Positions 49,155-60,480 of a stretch of 64,000 nucleotides of DNA are shown here, one piece after another (the first letter of the stretch is position 1; every line of letters begins with the position of its first letter). The stretch is from Cunninghamia lanceolata (Eukaryota; Streptophyta; Pinopsida; Cupressales; Cupressaceae), in assembly GCA_027924645.1 (NCBI GenBank), contig BSBN01000297.1, positions 6,572,001-6,636,000 of the forward strand, given 5' to 3'. Made by a program: the position numbers and the translations under genes. The notes under the pieces are model-generated. The model worked only from the letters and a program-made list of their open reading frames with translations, made no database searches and was not told the DNA's origin.

Positions 49155-50255
49155 ATGTCAGTAGAAGAGAGTGAAGGAGAGGCTAGCAATATGCCTCCAA
49201 AGGGGATGACCACTGAGGTGGCTAAAAAGTTTAAGGAGATGGAAGAAAAGATCAAAAGTGGAGTCAAGGAAGCACTCCAAGCAGAGTTGAAGGCACTGAG
49301 GATAGGGAAGAGGATAGATGAGGGTTCTGATGAAGAAGAAGAAAAAGAGGAGGAAGAAGAAGATCAAGAAGAGGTAGTGGTACTTGCAGATCAAAAACAT
49401 TTCCTTGAAGCCATCAAGGCAATTGGCAAGGATTCTTTAGAGGCTCGGATGGAGATTCCCATGTTTAGTGGCAAGATGAATGCTGATGAAGTCATGGAGT
49501 GGATTGAGGCCCTAAACAACTACTTTGAATACAAAGAAGTTCCTCAGAACAAGAGGGTGAAGTTGGCAAAAACTAAACTCAAAGGTGCTGCCCTTACATG
49601 GTGGAATGACACCCAAGGTGAGAGGGTAAAGAATGGGAAGAGAATGATCTCTTCATGGAGTAGAATGTTGGAGAGGATCAAGTCCCAATTCCTTCCATCA
49701 GACTATGAGGTGCAGATCTACAAGAAGATGCAAAATCTCAAGCAAAGAGATTTGGATGTGGCCACTTACATCGAGGAGTTTCACAAGTTCTCTCTTCGTT
49801 GTGGATACATGGAGGATGAAAAAGGTAAAGTGACAAGGTATCTAAATGGTTTGAGGTTTAATATTTAAGATGAAATTAGTCTATTAACCCCTAAAACTAT
49901 GGATACATGCTTTCAAGTGGCATTAACGGCTGAAAAGAAGTTGAAGAGGAAAGGTGAGTAGCAAAATAGAGGAAGAGGTGGCAGAAATTTAAGAGGTAGG
50001 GGTAGTTTTGGGGGCAGAAATCAATCCCAAAGAAGTCAAGGGGAATCTAGTTCCCAAGAACAAAGTGGAGAATCAGGTTCTAGAGGAGGCTTTAGAGGAA
50101 GGAGACCTAATGGAAGGGGTAGATTTGGTGGACCAAGGAGAGGTCCTAATGTCTTCACGGGAAGGTGCTACAATTGCAACCAAGTGGGACATCCAGCCTT
50201 CAAATGTCCTGAAAAGCAAGCCTCAAGCTCTCATGGAGGATAGAGAAGGAACTAG
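49155..50255 (+). pseudogene. gag: R9 gag with RGG-rich linker and zinc knuckle
   Basis: The ATG at 49155 is the first in phase after the primer site. An acidic N-terminal part (Glu run at about residues 60-75) precedes the retrotransposon Gag domain (MEWIEALNNYFEYKEV, TWWNDTQGERV, then YIEEFHKFSLRCGY). A basic Gly/Arg-rich linker of about 65 residues follows, then the knuckle CYNCNQVGHPAFKC at 50166-50207. TAA at 49866 and TAGs at 49959, 50241 and 50253 interrupt an otherwise continuous frame. The stops at 49866 and 49959 are explained most simply as former CAA and CAG. Confidence 0.92.
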
Positions 50256-50744
50256 TTGATCCAAGAGGAAGATTGCCAAAGTGTTAACTCACCAATTAGA
50301 AGTGCATCCCAAGTCCATGAAGGAGAAAGTTTGATGATGAGAAGAACCATGTTGAAGGTGCCTCAAACACAAGAACCCCCTCAAAGGAAGACATTGTTCA
50401 GGACAACATGCAAGGCCTATGGTAAGATTTGTAAGGTAATTGTTGATTTAGGCTCAACTAAAAATTTGGTTTCTATTGAAATGGTAGACAAGTCAAAATT
50501 GAAAAGACTTCCCCATATTAGTCCTTATAAAGTATCATGGTTGAATAAGGGACAAGTTTTGGTAGATGAACAATCATGGGTAGAATTTGAAATAGGGGAA
50601 TATAAGGACAAGATTTTGTGTGATATAATTCCCATGGATGCTTGTCATTTTCTATTAGGACGCCCATAGCAATATGATGTTCAATCCCAACATGATAGTA
50701 AAATTAATTCTTTCATTATAACAAAGAATGGTAGGAAGTATAGA
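50256..50744 (+). pseudogene. pol: R9 protease
   Basis: In phase with gag. The retropepsin motif reads VIVDLGSTKNLVS: the expected D-S-G is D-L-G, a TCA-to-TTA change that removes the catalytic Ser. The late motif CHFLLGRP precedes a TAG at 50667-50669 where Trp is conserved in the family. It would have cut the Gag-Pol polyprotein, but this copy cannot. Confidence 0.88.
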
Positions 50745-51630
50745 ATGGATCCATTGCCTGATGAGAATGGAGAGATGAGTGTTGGGTCAAGTGTCATGAT
50801 TGTGAGTGGTAAAGAGTTTCTAGATACCCTTAAGGAGGAAGGAACCCAAGGGTATGCTCTGATTTTGAAGCCTAAAAATAGTCCTAGTTTGCATGATCCT
50901 AGTAAGGAAGAGCTTCCTAAGGAGGTGCAACAATTGTTAGAGAAGTATAAGGGGATTATGGTAGAAGAAATGCCTAATGAGTTGCCACCTATTAGGGACA
51001 GAAGCCATCAAATTGACTTCATACCAAGATCTACTTTGCCAAATAAAGCAGCCTACAAGATGACACCTTCTCAAAATGAAGAGATTGCCAAGCAAGTGCA
51101 AGAATTGTTGGATAAGGGATTGGTAAGAAAAAGCCTTAGCCCATGTGCTATCCCAATAGTCCTAGCCCCTAAAAAGGATGGTAAATGGAGGTTGTGTATA
51201 GATTCTTGAGCAATTAGCAAGATTACCATAAGATATAGGTTCCCTATGCCAAGAATTGAGGACCTAATAGACTATTTGGGAGGGGCTAGATATTTTTCTA
51301 AGATTGATCTTAAGAGTGGGTATCATCAAATTAGGATAAAGCAAGGGGATAAATGGAAGACATCATTCAAAACAAATGAGGGTCTTTATGAGTGGTTGGC
51401 AATGCCATTTGGTCTATCTAATGCCCCAAGTACTTTTATGCGTCTCATGAATGAAGTGTTGAAGGATTTCATTGGCAAATTTGTTGTGGTATACTTGGAT
51501 GACATTCTTGTTTTTAGCAGGACTAAGGAAGAGCATTTGTAACATTTGGATTAGGTTTTGAAGAAGCCACATGATGAACAATTGATGATCAACATGGAAA
51601 AGAGTGTCTTCATGAAGGAAGAACCCAACT
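50745..51630 (+). pseudogene. pol: R9 reverse transcriptase, truncated
   Basis: In phase with gag and protease. The RT N-terminal block LDKGLVRKSLSPCAIPIVL and KKDGKWRLCIDS is followed by TGA (51207), at the position of a conserved Arg, and then by [20 protein letters not shown] and [12 protein letters not shown]. The catalytic YLDDILVFS is intact near 51490-51516. TAA (51540) and TAG (51552) follow. The frame ends at KSVFMKEE, where the deletion joins it to the LTR tail. Thumb, RNase H and integrase are gone. Confidence 0.93.
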
Positions 51631-51655
51631 ATCCTAGTGTTTCTACATCATTTAA

Positions 51656-51766
51656 AACCCCAATTTCCCATTCATTGGCCAATCCCTTAAGGCAAGTCAG
51701 TTATTAGAAATGGCTATTCTATAGATATGTTTTCCTTGAGATCAGGCTGGGAATTTAAAACAACCA
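51656..51766 (+). repeat. R7 5' LTR, last segment
   Basis: Matches R12 62904-63014 read on the minus strand and ends AACAACCA. With 36970-39299 and 46589-47502 it gives an LTR of about 3.35 kb. Confidence 0.85.
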
Positions 51767-51770
51767 GTAG

Positions 51771-51789
51771 ATTGGCGACTCTACTAGGG
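51771..51789 (+). other. R7 primer-binding site
   Basis: ATTGGCGACTCTACTAGGG lies four bases after the LTR end and has the form of a plant gypsy primer site (TGGCGACTC core). It suggests that R7 is gypsy-derived. The tRNA was not identified. Confidence 0.7.
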
Positions 51790-52373
51790 AACAAAACAAG
51801 AGCTGTGTCTTATCCTAAAAGTATATATTCCCTTACAATTGCCAAAATTATTATAGCTAAGGATCAAGAAGCTTATGTCTAAGTTGAGCCACCCACATAT
51901 TTGTGACTCTATTGGAACATGAAGGTAAAACTATGTTTTATCCTAGGATCTTAGCTAAATTAATCCCCATATACATTGAAGAGTCAAAGATCAGATTGTT
52001 ATGTTCCTTACAAGAGAAGGATGGCAACTCTACTATTTTTCATCCACAGTTGAGAAAGATACAAATCTAATGCATAAGTTTTATATGGTAGAATGTTCTA
52101 CATAACTCTACTATGAAACATGATGCAGAAGTTGATTTTAGAAGGAAGCGGTAGGCTTTCAGAATTTATTCCTCTATAAGCAGAGGCAGTGACTCTATGA
52201 AATATGAGGTCTAGTGGTGCAGTCTAGTGTTCTTGATTTTTCATAAAATCAAAATGAGGTTTATACCAATAGCAAAGGTTCTTTTAGGTATTTTAAAAAG
52301 ATTCAAGAAACTTTTCTAGAAATTTAAGATGTACACTCAGCAATCACACTTCTTTTATCAAGGTGGATTTGTC
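51790..52373 (+). other. R7 untranslated leader
   Basis: No open frame of note lies between the primer site and the gag ATG. Confidence 0.55.
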
Positions 52374-53322
52374 ATGGAAAGGTATAAGGCTATTGATTTC
52401 AATAATATTTGTGGGTTTCCCAACCATGTGCCTAATGAAGTTAGGGGTTAGATAACAAAGTTTAATAATGACAAATCCAAAACAACTAGTAGCCATTTAC
52501 AAGAATTTTGTGACATAATGGGAGATTGTGAAATAGATCATGAGGATGTTGTCATAAAGTTTTTTTCTCAAACTTTTAAAGGAGAAGTTAGAGATTGGTT
52601 TGCATGTTTACCCAATCAATTTATTTTTTCATGGAAAGATTTAAAGTTTGCTTTTATGGAACAGTTTGGGGAAAGAATAGATGTTGGTATATTGATTAAA
52701 GAGTTCATGCAGATTGATAAAGAAGATAAGGAATCAATCCCAACTTTCAATTTAAGATTTGCTAAAACAGTGAGGGATATTCCTGAAAATATTAGACCTA
52801 ATGAGGCTATGTGTTTGATCATATATCTAGGTGCATTCAATGAAAAGGATAGTTATCAACTAAGAGATAGGAACCCTACTACTATGATGCAAGAATATTC
52901 TTTGGCCATGAGTATAGAAAATAATTTGAAACATACAAGGATAAAAGATTGTGAGTTTATGGGAAACAGTTATAAGAAGAATAATGAATCCATTTCTTCC
53001 CCCATTTGTCAAGGGGGAGGCAAATTGGACAGTTCAAATAAACCCATCGATCATAAAACTTAGTATATTGAAACGGGTCAGGATTGTGATCAAAATAGAA
53101 GAATTCAAAGTCCACATAATCTTGCTGCTCATTCTTCCCCTTATTGTTAGAATAAAAGGAAATTGCTAGAACCTTATAGGGTAGCTTATGAGATAACTGA
53201 TATCCAGGTGCATAAAGAAATATCAATTAGGGAAGTTCATCTATCTTATGAATATGTGGCAAGTTGTGAGGATATTTCCCCTATTTATGAAGATGTGTAT
53301 CTTGTATCAAATAACAAGATTT
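52374..53322 (+). pseudogene. gag: R7 gag, 5' part, split by R10
   Basis: The ATG at 52374 opens a single phase to the R10 insertion, with stops at about 52449 (TAG for Trp), 53061 and 53148. The Gag domain is clear: IKFFSQTFKGEVRDWFACLP, FMEQFGERIDVGILIKEFMQ and FNLRFAKTVRDIP. This matches the retrotransposon Gag fold of gypsy elements. No zinc knuckle follows. After the insertion the same protein continues at 60481 with a one-base shift. Confidence 0.85.
53318..53322. other. R10 target-site duplication, left (GATTT)
   Basis: GATTT also occurs at 60476-60480, an exact match. Confidence 0.95.
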
Positions 53323-54652
53323 TGTTGGAAATAGTCCAGACAACTGAGAGGGGAGGTGAATCAGTTGTCCCTAAACTTTAACCTTTTATGAACCTTTTAA
53401 ATCTTCTTTGTAATCAGATTAATGATGAAAACATTTAACCATAAATCAACATGTGAGAAGAAACAACATGAACACACAACACCAAAATTTTGACGTGGAA
53501 AACCTGGTTAAGGGAAAAACCACAGTGGGGGTTAACCCACAAAAATGCATAACTTGTTAAAAGTACTTAAGAAAATAGAAGGCACATGCCTTCGGGTGCA
53601 CTACCCAAATCTCATTGCTCAAGAAGAGGCTCATTGCCTATAAGAAATTATGATTTATATAGAAATAATGAACTGAGAAATAGCATCTACATTCATGCCT
53701 GAATCAATCCCTTTGAAAGCTCAAGACTTATGCTTTTATCTTTAAATTCTTCTTCATAGATTCTTCACTCTATACTCCTTCACTCCTCTTCTTCTCTACT
53801 ATGATTTTGATCCCCTCTTTGGATTTAATTCATTGTGTACAAGGATGCTTTTCAACAACTCTTCAATAAGTATTTATATGCTTCATCAACCTTGGAATGA
53901 TCAACAAGGTCAGCTAAACTTGATGCGGACCATCACACTGTCGGCTAAACACAACTGAGACTTGCATCTTCTTCTATAACCACGCCACACTTCATAAAAA
54001 TGCTCTTAGATCATCTGCAACATGCTAGGAACATCCGGTCAGCCAAGACTAGGAAGAACATCAACCTCAAAGAAGAAATCTTCAATCAACAAGCTCAAAC
54101 TTTAGTGTGGACCTCCAACATAGTAGCCACATGATCCATAGACCTCCACAAGCACATTGAAATCACCAATAACATTCATTCTAAACCAAATTACTAGAAT
54201 CATTTGTATCTTCCTCTGAAACCTCAAGAACACTATTTGCCATGACTATCAAACTAGAAGGATAGCTTGTATACCTCGAAACCACAAACCATTGGAGTTG
54301 ATGATACACACTGACTTCCAAAACATGCCCTCAAATCTGCAGATCAAAATTTTATATTACCAGAGCAATCCAGACCTCTTTCCTATCACTCTGTCTTTCC
54401 TGAGTATTGCAAGAACTAGTTCTACTCAGATGGCCATAACTCCAAATCTTCATGTGGACTTCCCAAATCTTAACTGGAGAAACCTCTAACAATCCTCTAC
54501 ACAACTATATGGTCTGCATGTATTGATTGTTATTAATTTTCTCAATATCCTCAACAATTCGGTCTTCTATACAGACAACAACAGTTGACACTAATTGCAA
54601 CAAGAATATGTTGACATCAATGACAACATCACTTAGGCACATGTTTGCAACA
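53323..54652 (-). repeat. R10 3' LTR (1330 bp)
   Basis: Partner of 59141-60475. A tract complementary to AAAGGGGGAAAT abuts it at 54653-54664 and is the probable polypurine tract. Confidence 0.95.
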
Positions 54653-54943
54653 ATTTCCCCCTTTGTCATTGATGGCAACATATGATGTGAAAAACTAAAT
54701 TTAACCATCAAGACAAGAACTTCTCCACCTTTCCCTTCTCACTTCTGCAACTAATTTCTTTACTGCTCCCCCTTACATCAGCAACTAGTTTTTCACATGA
54801 CTTCTCTCCCCCTTTGACATCAATGGCAAAGGGCACATATTTGCATACTAACTACTCCCCCTTTGAGTAGTACCTCCTTAACATCAATCTAGATCACAAG
54901 ATATGAATGTGAATTCCATTGGACAGATGCACCTTAGTGCATC

Positions 54944-56320
54944 TTAGTTCTGATTAGGAGGGGTAATAACCCCTAACTTCTCTCTGAGATACTCAAAAAT
55001 ATCCTTGGGAAGAGGCTTAGTGAAGATATTTGCATTTTGATCCTTAGAAGACACAAACTCCAACTTGACTTTATTCTCATTAACTTTCTCTCTCAAGAAA
55101 TGAAACTTGATAGATATGTGCTTTGTCTTTGAGTGCAATACCAGATTCTTGGAAATGCTTATAGTGCTTGAGTTATCACAGAAAATTGCGACTGGCTCCT
55201 TATACACAATTTTGATGTCCTTCAACATTTGTTTCATCCACAAAACCTAAGTACAATTATTTGCTTCTAATATATACTCTACCTCTATAGTAGACAGAGA
55301 TATTGCCTCTTTCTTTTTGCTTATCCAAGAGACCAATCTTCTCCCCAAGAAGAAAGCACCACCACTAGTACTTTTTCTGTCATCCACATCTCCTGCCCAA
55401 TCAGCATTTGTATATGCATGAAGAGTGAAATCATTATCCTTTGGATACCACAATCCATAATCAATTGTCCCCTTGAGATATCTAAAAATTCTTTTGACTA
55501 CCACAACATGGGATTCTTTTGGATCAGCTTGAAATTTGACAAGTCCAACTGCATTCATGATGTTAGGTCTGGTCTATGTCAGATAGAGCAATCCTCCAAT
55601 CATTGATCTATACCTTTTTTGATTTGCCTTTGGTGAGTCATCATCTTTTCTCAGCTTGCATCTAGTTACCATAGGAGTACCTACTGGCTTTGAATCTTCC
55701 ATTCCAAACTTCTTCAACAATTCTTTCACATACCTGGACTGAGATATGAAGATACCTTTACCTGATTGAACAATTTGCAGACCTAGGAAGTTCATCTCAC
55801 CAAACATTGACATCTCAAACTCACTTTTCATCTGATCAGCAAATGCTTTACACATACATTCATTTCTACCAAAAATGATATCATCAACAAAGACCTCAAC
55901 AATTAGAATGCCCTCATGATTTATCTTAAAGTATAAATTACTATCAACAGTACCTTTGCTAAATCCTAGCTTAAGCAAATTCTTATCCAATCTGGCATAC
56001 CAAGCTCTTGGAGCTTGCTTGAGTCCATACAGGGCTTTTTTTAGTCTACAAACCATATCTCCCTGATCAGACAATTGAAATCCTTCTAGTTGTTCAATGT
56101 AGACTTCTTCCTCCAGATCTCCATTTAGAAATGCTGATTTGACATCCATCTGATAAACTTTAAAATCTTTGAAAGCAACAAAGGCAAGAAATAATCTGAC
56201 TACCTCAATCCTTGCCACCAGAGAAAAAGTTTCTTCAAAATCAATTCCTTCCACTTAAGAATAGCCTTTACATACCAACCTTGCCTTGTTTCTTACAACC
56301 TCACCATCTTCATTTAGTTT
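54944..56320 (-). pseudogene. pol: R10 reverse transcriptase and RNase H
   Basis: 56254-55574 is an unusually long open stretch: [20 protein letters not shown] with the first catalytic Asp, [26 protein letters not shown] near 55870-55893, and [11 protein letters not shown] (one Phe fewer than R8, a 3-bp loss). 55558-55247 and 55243-54944 hold RNase H (YTNADWAGDVDDRKSTSGG, with Asp replaced by Asn in the first motif, then KPLPKDIFEYLREKLGV). TAGs near 55575 and 55244 replace Gln codons still present in R8. Confidence 0.94.
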
Positions 56321-56419
56321 GTTTTGGAAGACCCATTTGGTTCCAATCACGCTTTTGTCCTCAGGTCTAGGAATAAGATCCCAAGTGTGATTCTTTTCAA
56401 TTTGCATTAATTCTTCATC

Positions 56420-57625
56420 CATTGCCTTAGCCTAGTTTTCATCATTGCAAGCTTCACTTACTGATTTAGGTTCAATCTTTGAGATCAAACAAATCCCTTC
56501 TCTATCTTCAGCAACTCTTCTCCTAATTTGAACACCTCTATTTTTATCTCCTATTATTTGATCTTTAGGATGATTCATTCTTACATACCTGGGGGTTTTA
56601 GGAATTGCTTGAACTTTTGTTTCTTGAACTGGTTCCTCATCTTCTGCACAAATCTCTTGAGTTACTGGAGTTACCGGATCAATCTGGATCTAAGTCTAGA
56701 TTTGATCTTGCCTTCCTTGACTTTGATTTTGACCTTGATCATCTGAATCATATCCGCAATACTTGGAATAACCTTCTTTGCTTTCATCAACTTTAACATT
56801 AGCACTTTGAACAATCTTTTTCAACGTCTTGTTGAAACACCGGTAAGCCTTACTTTGAGTAGAGTATCCTAAGAATATTCCTTCATCACTTCTTGCATCA
56901 AACTTGCCTAAATCCTCATCTCTTTTGATATAGCATTTACTACCAAAAACTTTGAAATATCTTACAGTAGGAGGACGACCAAACCATAGTTCATAAGGAG
57001 TTTTACCAGAATTTCCTTTGATTTGCACCTAGTTAAGAGTGTAGACAACAGTACTTATAGCTTCCCTCCAATAAACTTGAGGAACATTTGTTTCCACCAT
57101 CATGATCCTAGTAGCTTCTTGAATGGTCTAGTTCTTCCTTTCCACAACTCCATTTTGCTGAGGAGTCCTAGGAGTAGATAATTGTCTTTTTATCCCATGC
57201 TTTTCACAAAAAGCATCAAACTCATCGGAAGTGAATTCTCCACCTCTGTCAGATCTCAAACATTTCAATTTCCCTCCAATCTCATTTTCAACCATCATCT
57301 TTAACACCTTAAACTTATTAAGAGCTTCTGATTTTTCTTTTAGGAAGGTTACCCACATAATCTGGGAGTAATCATCAACCAGCAACATAAAATATTTGTC
57401 TCCTTGCACACTCCTAATTCTGGTAGGACCACAGAGGTCAGTATGTACTAGTTCCAATCTCCCACTTGAACTTTGTTCCTTAATTTTGAATGAGATTTTG
57501 TTTTGTTTACCCAATTGACATTCTGTACACATACTATCAGGTTTCACAAGTCTTGGAAGATCTCTTACAACTTGAGTAGAACTTATTTTGACAATGTTAT
57601 CAAAATCTACATGACACATCCTCCT
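56420..57625 (-). pseudogene. pol: R10 integrase
   Basis: The core retains all three catalytic positions: HTDLCGP, RSDRGGEFTS and QQNGVVERKN. The C-terminal region contains FGSKCYIKRDEDLG and GIFLGYSTQSKAYRCFN. TGA near 57632 (Trp in R8) precedes the domain. TAGs near 57130 and 57030 replace Arg codons of R8. Integrase would insert element DNA into the genome; here it is interrupted. Confidence 0.93.
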
Positions 57626-57628
57626 ATG

Positions 57629-59083
57629 TCATAACCAACTTTGATCTATTTGAGAAATCAAACAACTTTTGCCTAAACTACTTAAGTGGAAGAAGTTACC
57701 TTTAGTATGAGTACAGGATGCAATTTCAGTTCCAGAGCTTTCCAAGATTCTGCATTTTCCATCCTTGAAATGAAGATCATAAGCCTTGTCAACCAACTGT
57801 CCAACATTGAGAAGATTATGCTTCAGTCCTTCCACATACAGAACATTATTGATCCTATTTTTACCATCAAAAGAGATGGATCCTCTGCCATGGATTCTAC
57901 TAGCTGAGTTGTCTCCAAATTTCACAAGTCCTCCTTCATAATTTTCAAAGCTCAAAAACTTACTCTTGTCTCTAGTCATATGATGAGAACATCCACTATC
58001 AATCACCCATTCATCCTTTTCAACAAATTGAGAAGATAAGGTACTTTCTACATTTGCACAGCTAGTAGATTCGGTAGACATTGAATCTTCTTCTTTAATA
58101 GCAATGAACACCCAATCACCTTCTCCATGATCAGATTCATCATCTGTGACTCCTTCTCTAGTTTCTTGGACATAGTAACAATTCTTATGACCCTTGTACC
58201 TATTAGGGTTTGGTTTTGAAAACCTCTCTAGACATCTTGAGGCAAAATGACCAATTTTATTACAATAAAAATATTTGAGTGACAACTTTCCTTCATACTT
58301 ACTGAATCCTCTTGGCATCCATTTGGCAATGAGAGCTTTAAGATCGATAGTTTCTAATTCAATATCTTCAAGATCCTTTCTTGTCTTCATAAGTCTATTT
58401 GATCTTGTAGAAGAGCTTTCATCCAGATCATATCTTTGCTTTCCATACACACTGGCCTTGAATGCAGATTTAGAATTAGGAAGAGAGTCTCCAAACTCAC
58501 TCATTTCAAATGTAGAAAGCTTGCCAACTAATTAATCCCTTGTGACCATTGTTACTGTTTGGATTTCTTCAATGGTTGCAGCATTGTGTTTGTAAGTTGC
58601 AGGTAAGGATCTGAGCACCTTGACAACAATTTCTAATTCATCCAATACTCCGCCTACATTTCTGATGCTGGTCACAAGTTCATTTACTTTCTGCATGTAG
58701 GAACTAATGTTTTCATCTTCACTCATTACCAATCTTTCGTATTTACCCTTCAGGCTTTGTAGCTTGGCACATTTAACATATTTGTCACCTTCATATAGAT
58801 TTTCTAGTTTACTCTAGATTTCATGAGCAGTTTGCAAATCTAGGACATTTGCCAATTTGGTATCAGACATGACACTTAACAATGCTTCTTTGGCTTGAGT
58901 GTTGCATTTAGCATCTCTGAGTTCATCTATGTTTGAAGGTCCATTCATTGGAATCTTATACATATTCTTGGTAATTGTCCAAAAGCCATCAACCATATAT
59001 TCTAGATGACACTGCATGCATACCTTTCAGAGGGAGTAATTTGTTCCATCAAATCTTGGACTTTCCTTGTTATAGATTGACAT
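57629..59083 (-). pseudogene. gag: R10 gag and protease
   Basis: The ATG at 59083 starts the frame. Gag motifs parallel R8. The knuckle reads YFYCNKIGHFASRC (58213-58260), with the first Cys changed to Tyr by G-to-A. Protease WVIDSGCSHHMTRDK (about 57966-58010) keeps D-S-G, but the HMTG glycine is Arg. Stops near 59026 (TGA for Trp), 58813 (TAG for Trp) and 58532 (TAA for Gln) are each explained by comparison with R8. Confidence 0.94.
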
Positions 59084-59126
59084 CTTAGATGTCCTCAAGC
59101 GGTCAAGCTTCTTTTAGAGGAACTTG

Positions 59127-59138
59127 GATCTAATACCA
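59127..59138 (-). other. R10 primer-binding site, degenerate
   Basis: TGGTATTAGATC on the minus strand, two mismatches from the initiator-Met site, two bases from the LTR. Confidence 0.8.
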
Positions 59139-59140
59139 AT

Positions 59141-60475
59141 TGTTGGAAATAGTCTGGACAACTAAGAGGGGGGGTGAATCAGTTGTCCCTAAACTTTAAC
59201 CTTTTATGAACCTTTTAAATCTTCTTTATAATCAGATTAATGATGAAAACATTTAACCATAAATTAACATGTGAGCAGAAACAACATGAACACACAACAC
59301 CAGAATTTTGACATGGAAAACCCAGTTAAGGGAAAAACCATGGTGGGGCTTAACCCACAAAAATGCATACCCCTATTAAAAGTACTTAAGAAAATATAAG
59401 GTACATGCCTTCAGGCGCACTGTCCAGAGGTCACTACTCAAGAAGAGGTTCAATGCCTATAAGAAATTATTATTTATATAGAAATAATGAACTGAGAAAT
59501 AACATCTACATTCATGCCTGAATCAGTCCCTTTGAAGGCTCAAGACTTTTGCTCTTATCTTTAAATTCTTCTTCACAGACTCTTCACTCTATACTCCCTT
59601 CACTCCTCTTCTTCTCTGCTCTACTTTTGACCCCTTCTTTAGATTTAATTCATTGTGTACAAGGATTCTTTTCAACAGCTCTTCAACAAGTATTTATATG
59701 CTTCATCAACCTTGGAATTATCAACAAGGTTGGTTAAACTTGACACAGATCATCACACTATCGGCCAAACACAACTGAGACTTGAATCTTCTTCTATAAC
59801 CACGTCACGCTTCATAAAAATGCTCTTAGATCATCCACAACATGCTAGGAACATTCAGTTGGCCAAGACTGGGAAGAACATCAACCTCAAAGAAGAAATC
59901 TTCAATCAACAAGCTCAAACTTCAATGTAGACCTCCAACATAGTAGCCACATGATCTAGATACCTCCACAAGCACATTGAAATCACCAATAACATTCATT
60001 CTAAACCAAATTACAAGAATCATTTGTATCTTCCTCCAAAACCTCAAGAACAGTATCTGTCATGACTATCAAACTAGAAGGAGAGCTTGTAGACCTCTAA
60101 ATCACAAACCACTTGAGTTGATGATACACACTAACTTCCCAAACATGCCCTCAGATCTACAGATCACAATTTTATATTACCGGAGAAATCTGAACCTCTT
60201 TCCTGTCACTCTGTCTTTCTTGAGTATTACATGAACCGGTTCTACTCAGATGTCCATAACTCCTTCAAATCTTCATGTGGACTTCTCAAATCATAACTAT
60301 AGCAACCTCTGACAATCCTCTACACAGCTAGATGGTCCACATGTATTGTTTTTTATTAATTTTCTCAATATCCTCAACAATTCGGTCTTCTATACAGACA
60401 ATAGTAGTTGACACTAATGGAAACAAGATTATGTTGACATCAATGACAACATCACTTAGGCACATATTTGCAACA
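59141..60475 (-). repeat. R10 5' LTR (1335 bp)
   Basis: Partner of 53323-54652. Begins TGTTGGAAAT and ends TTGCAACA on the plus strand, followed by GATTT. Confidence 0.95.
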
Positions 60476-60480
60476 GATTT

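Larger units (their letters stand above)
47503..51650 (+). mobile_element. R9: Ty3/gypsy retrotransposon with 3' deletion
   Basis: Flanked by an exact TTTAA duplication (47498-47502 and 51651-51655); the empty site is seen in R12 at 63015-63019. The 5' LTR is complete (47503-49100). The 3' LTR is reduced to its last ~26 bp (51625-51650, ending CTACATCA). The gag, protease and RT lie in a single phase. RNase H, integrase and nearly all of the 3' LTR are deleted. Only point stops, no frameshifts, damage the remaining frame. Confidence 0.92.
53323..60475 (-). mobile_element. R10: Ty1/copia retrotransposon, complete, single frame with stops only
   Basis: LTRs at 53323-54652 and 59141-60475 with an exact GATTT duplication. 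The order on the minus strand is gag, protease, integrase, RT, RNase H. All recognisable pieces from 59083 to 54944 lie in one phase. The damage consists of about a dozen nonsense codons and one 3-bp loss, without a frameshift. Protein motifs match R8 closely, so R8 serves as a reference for the ancestral codons. Confidence 0.96.
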
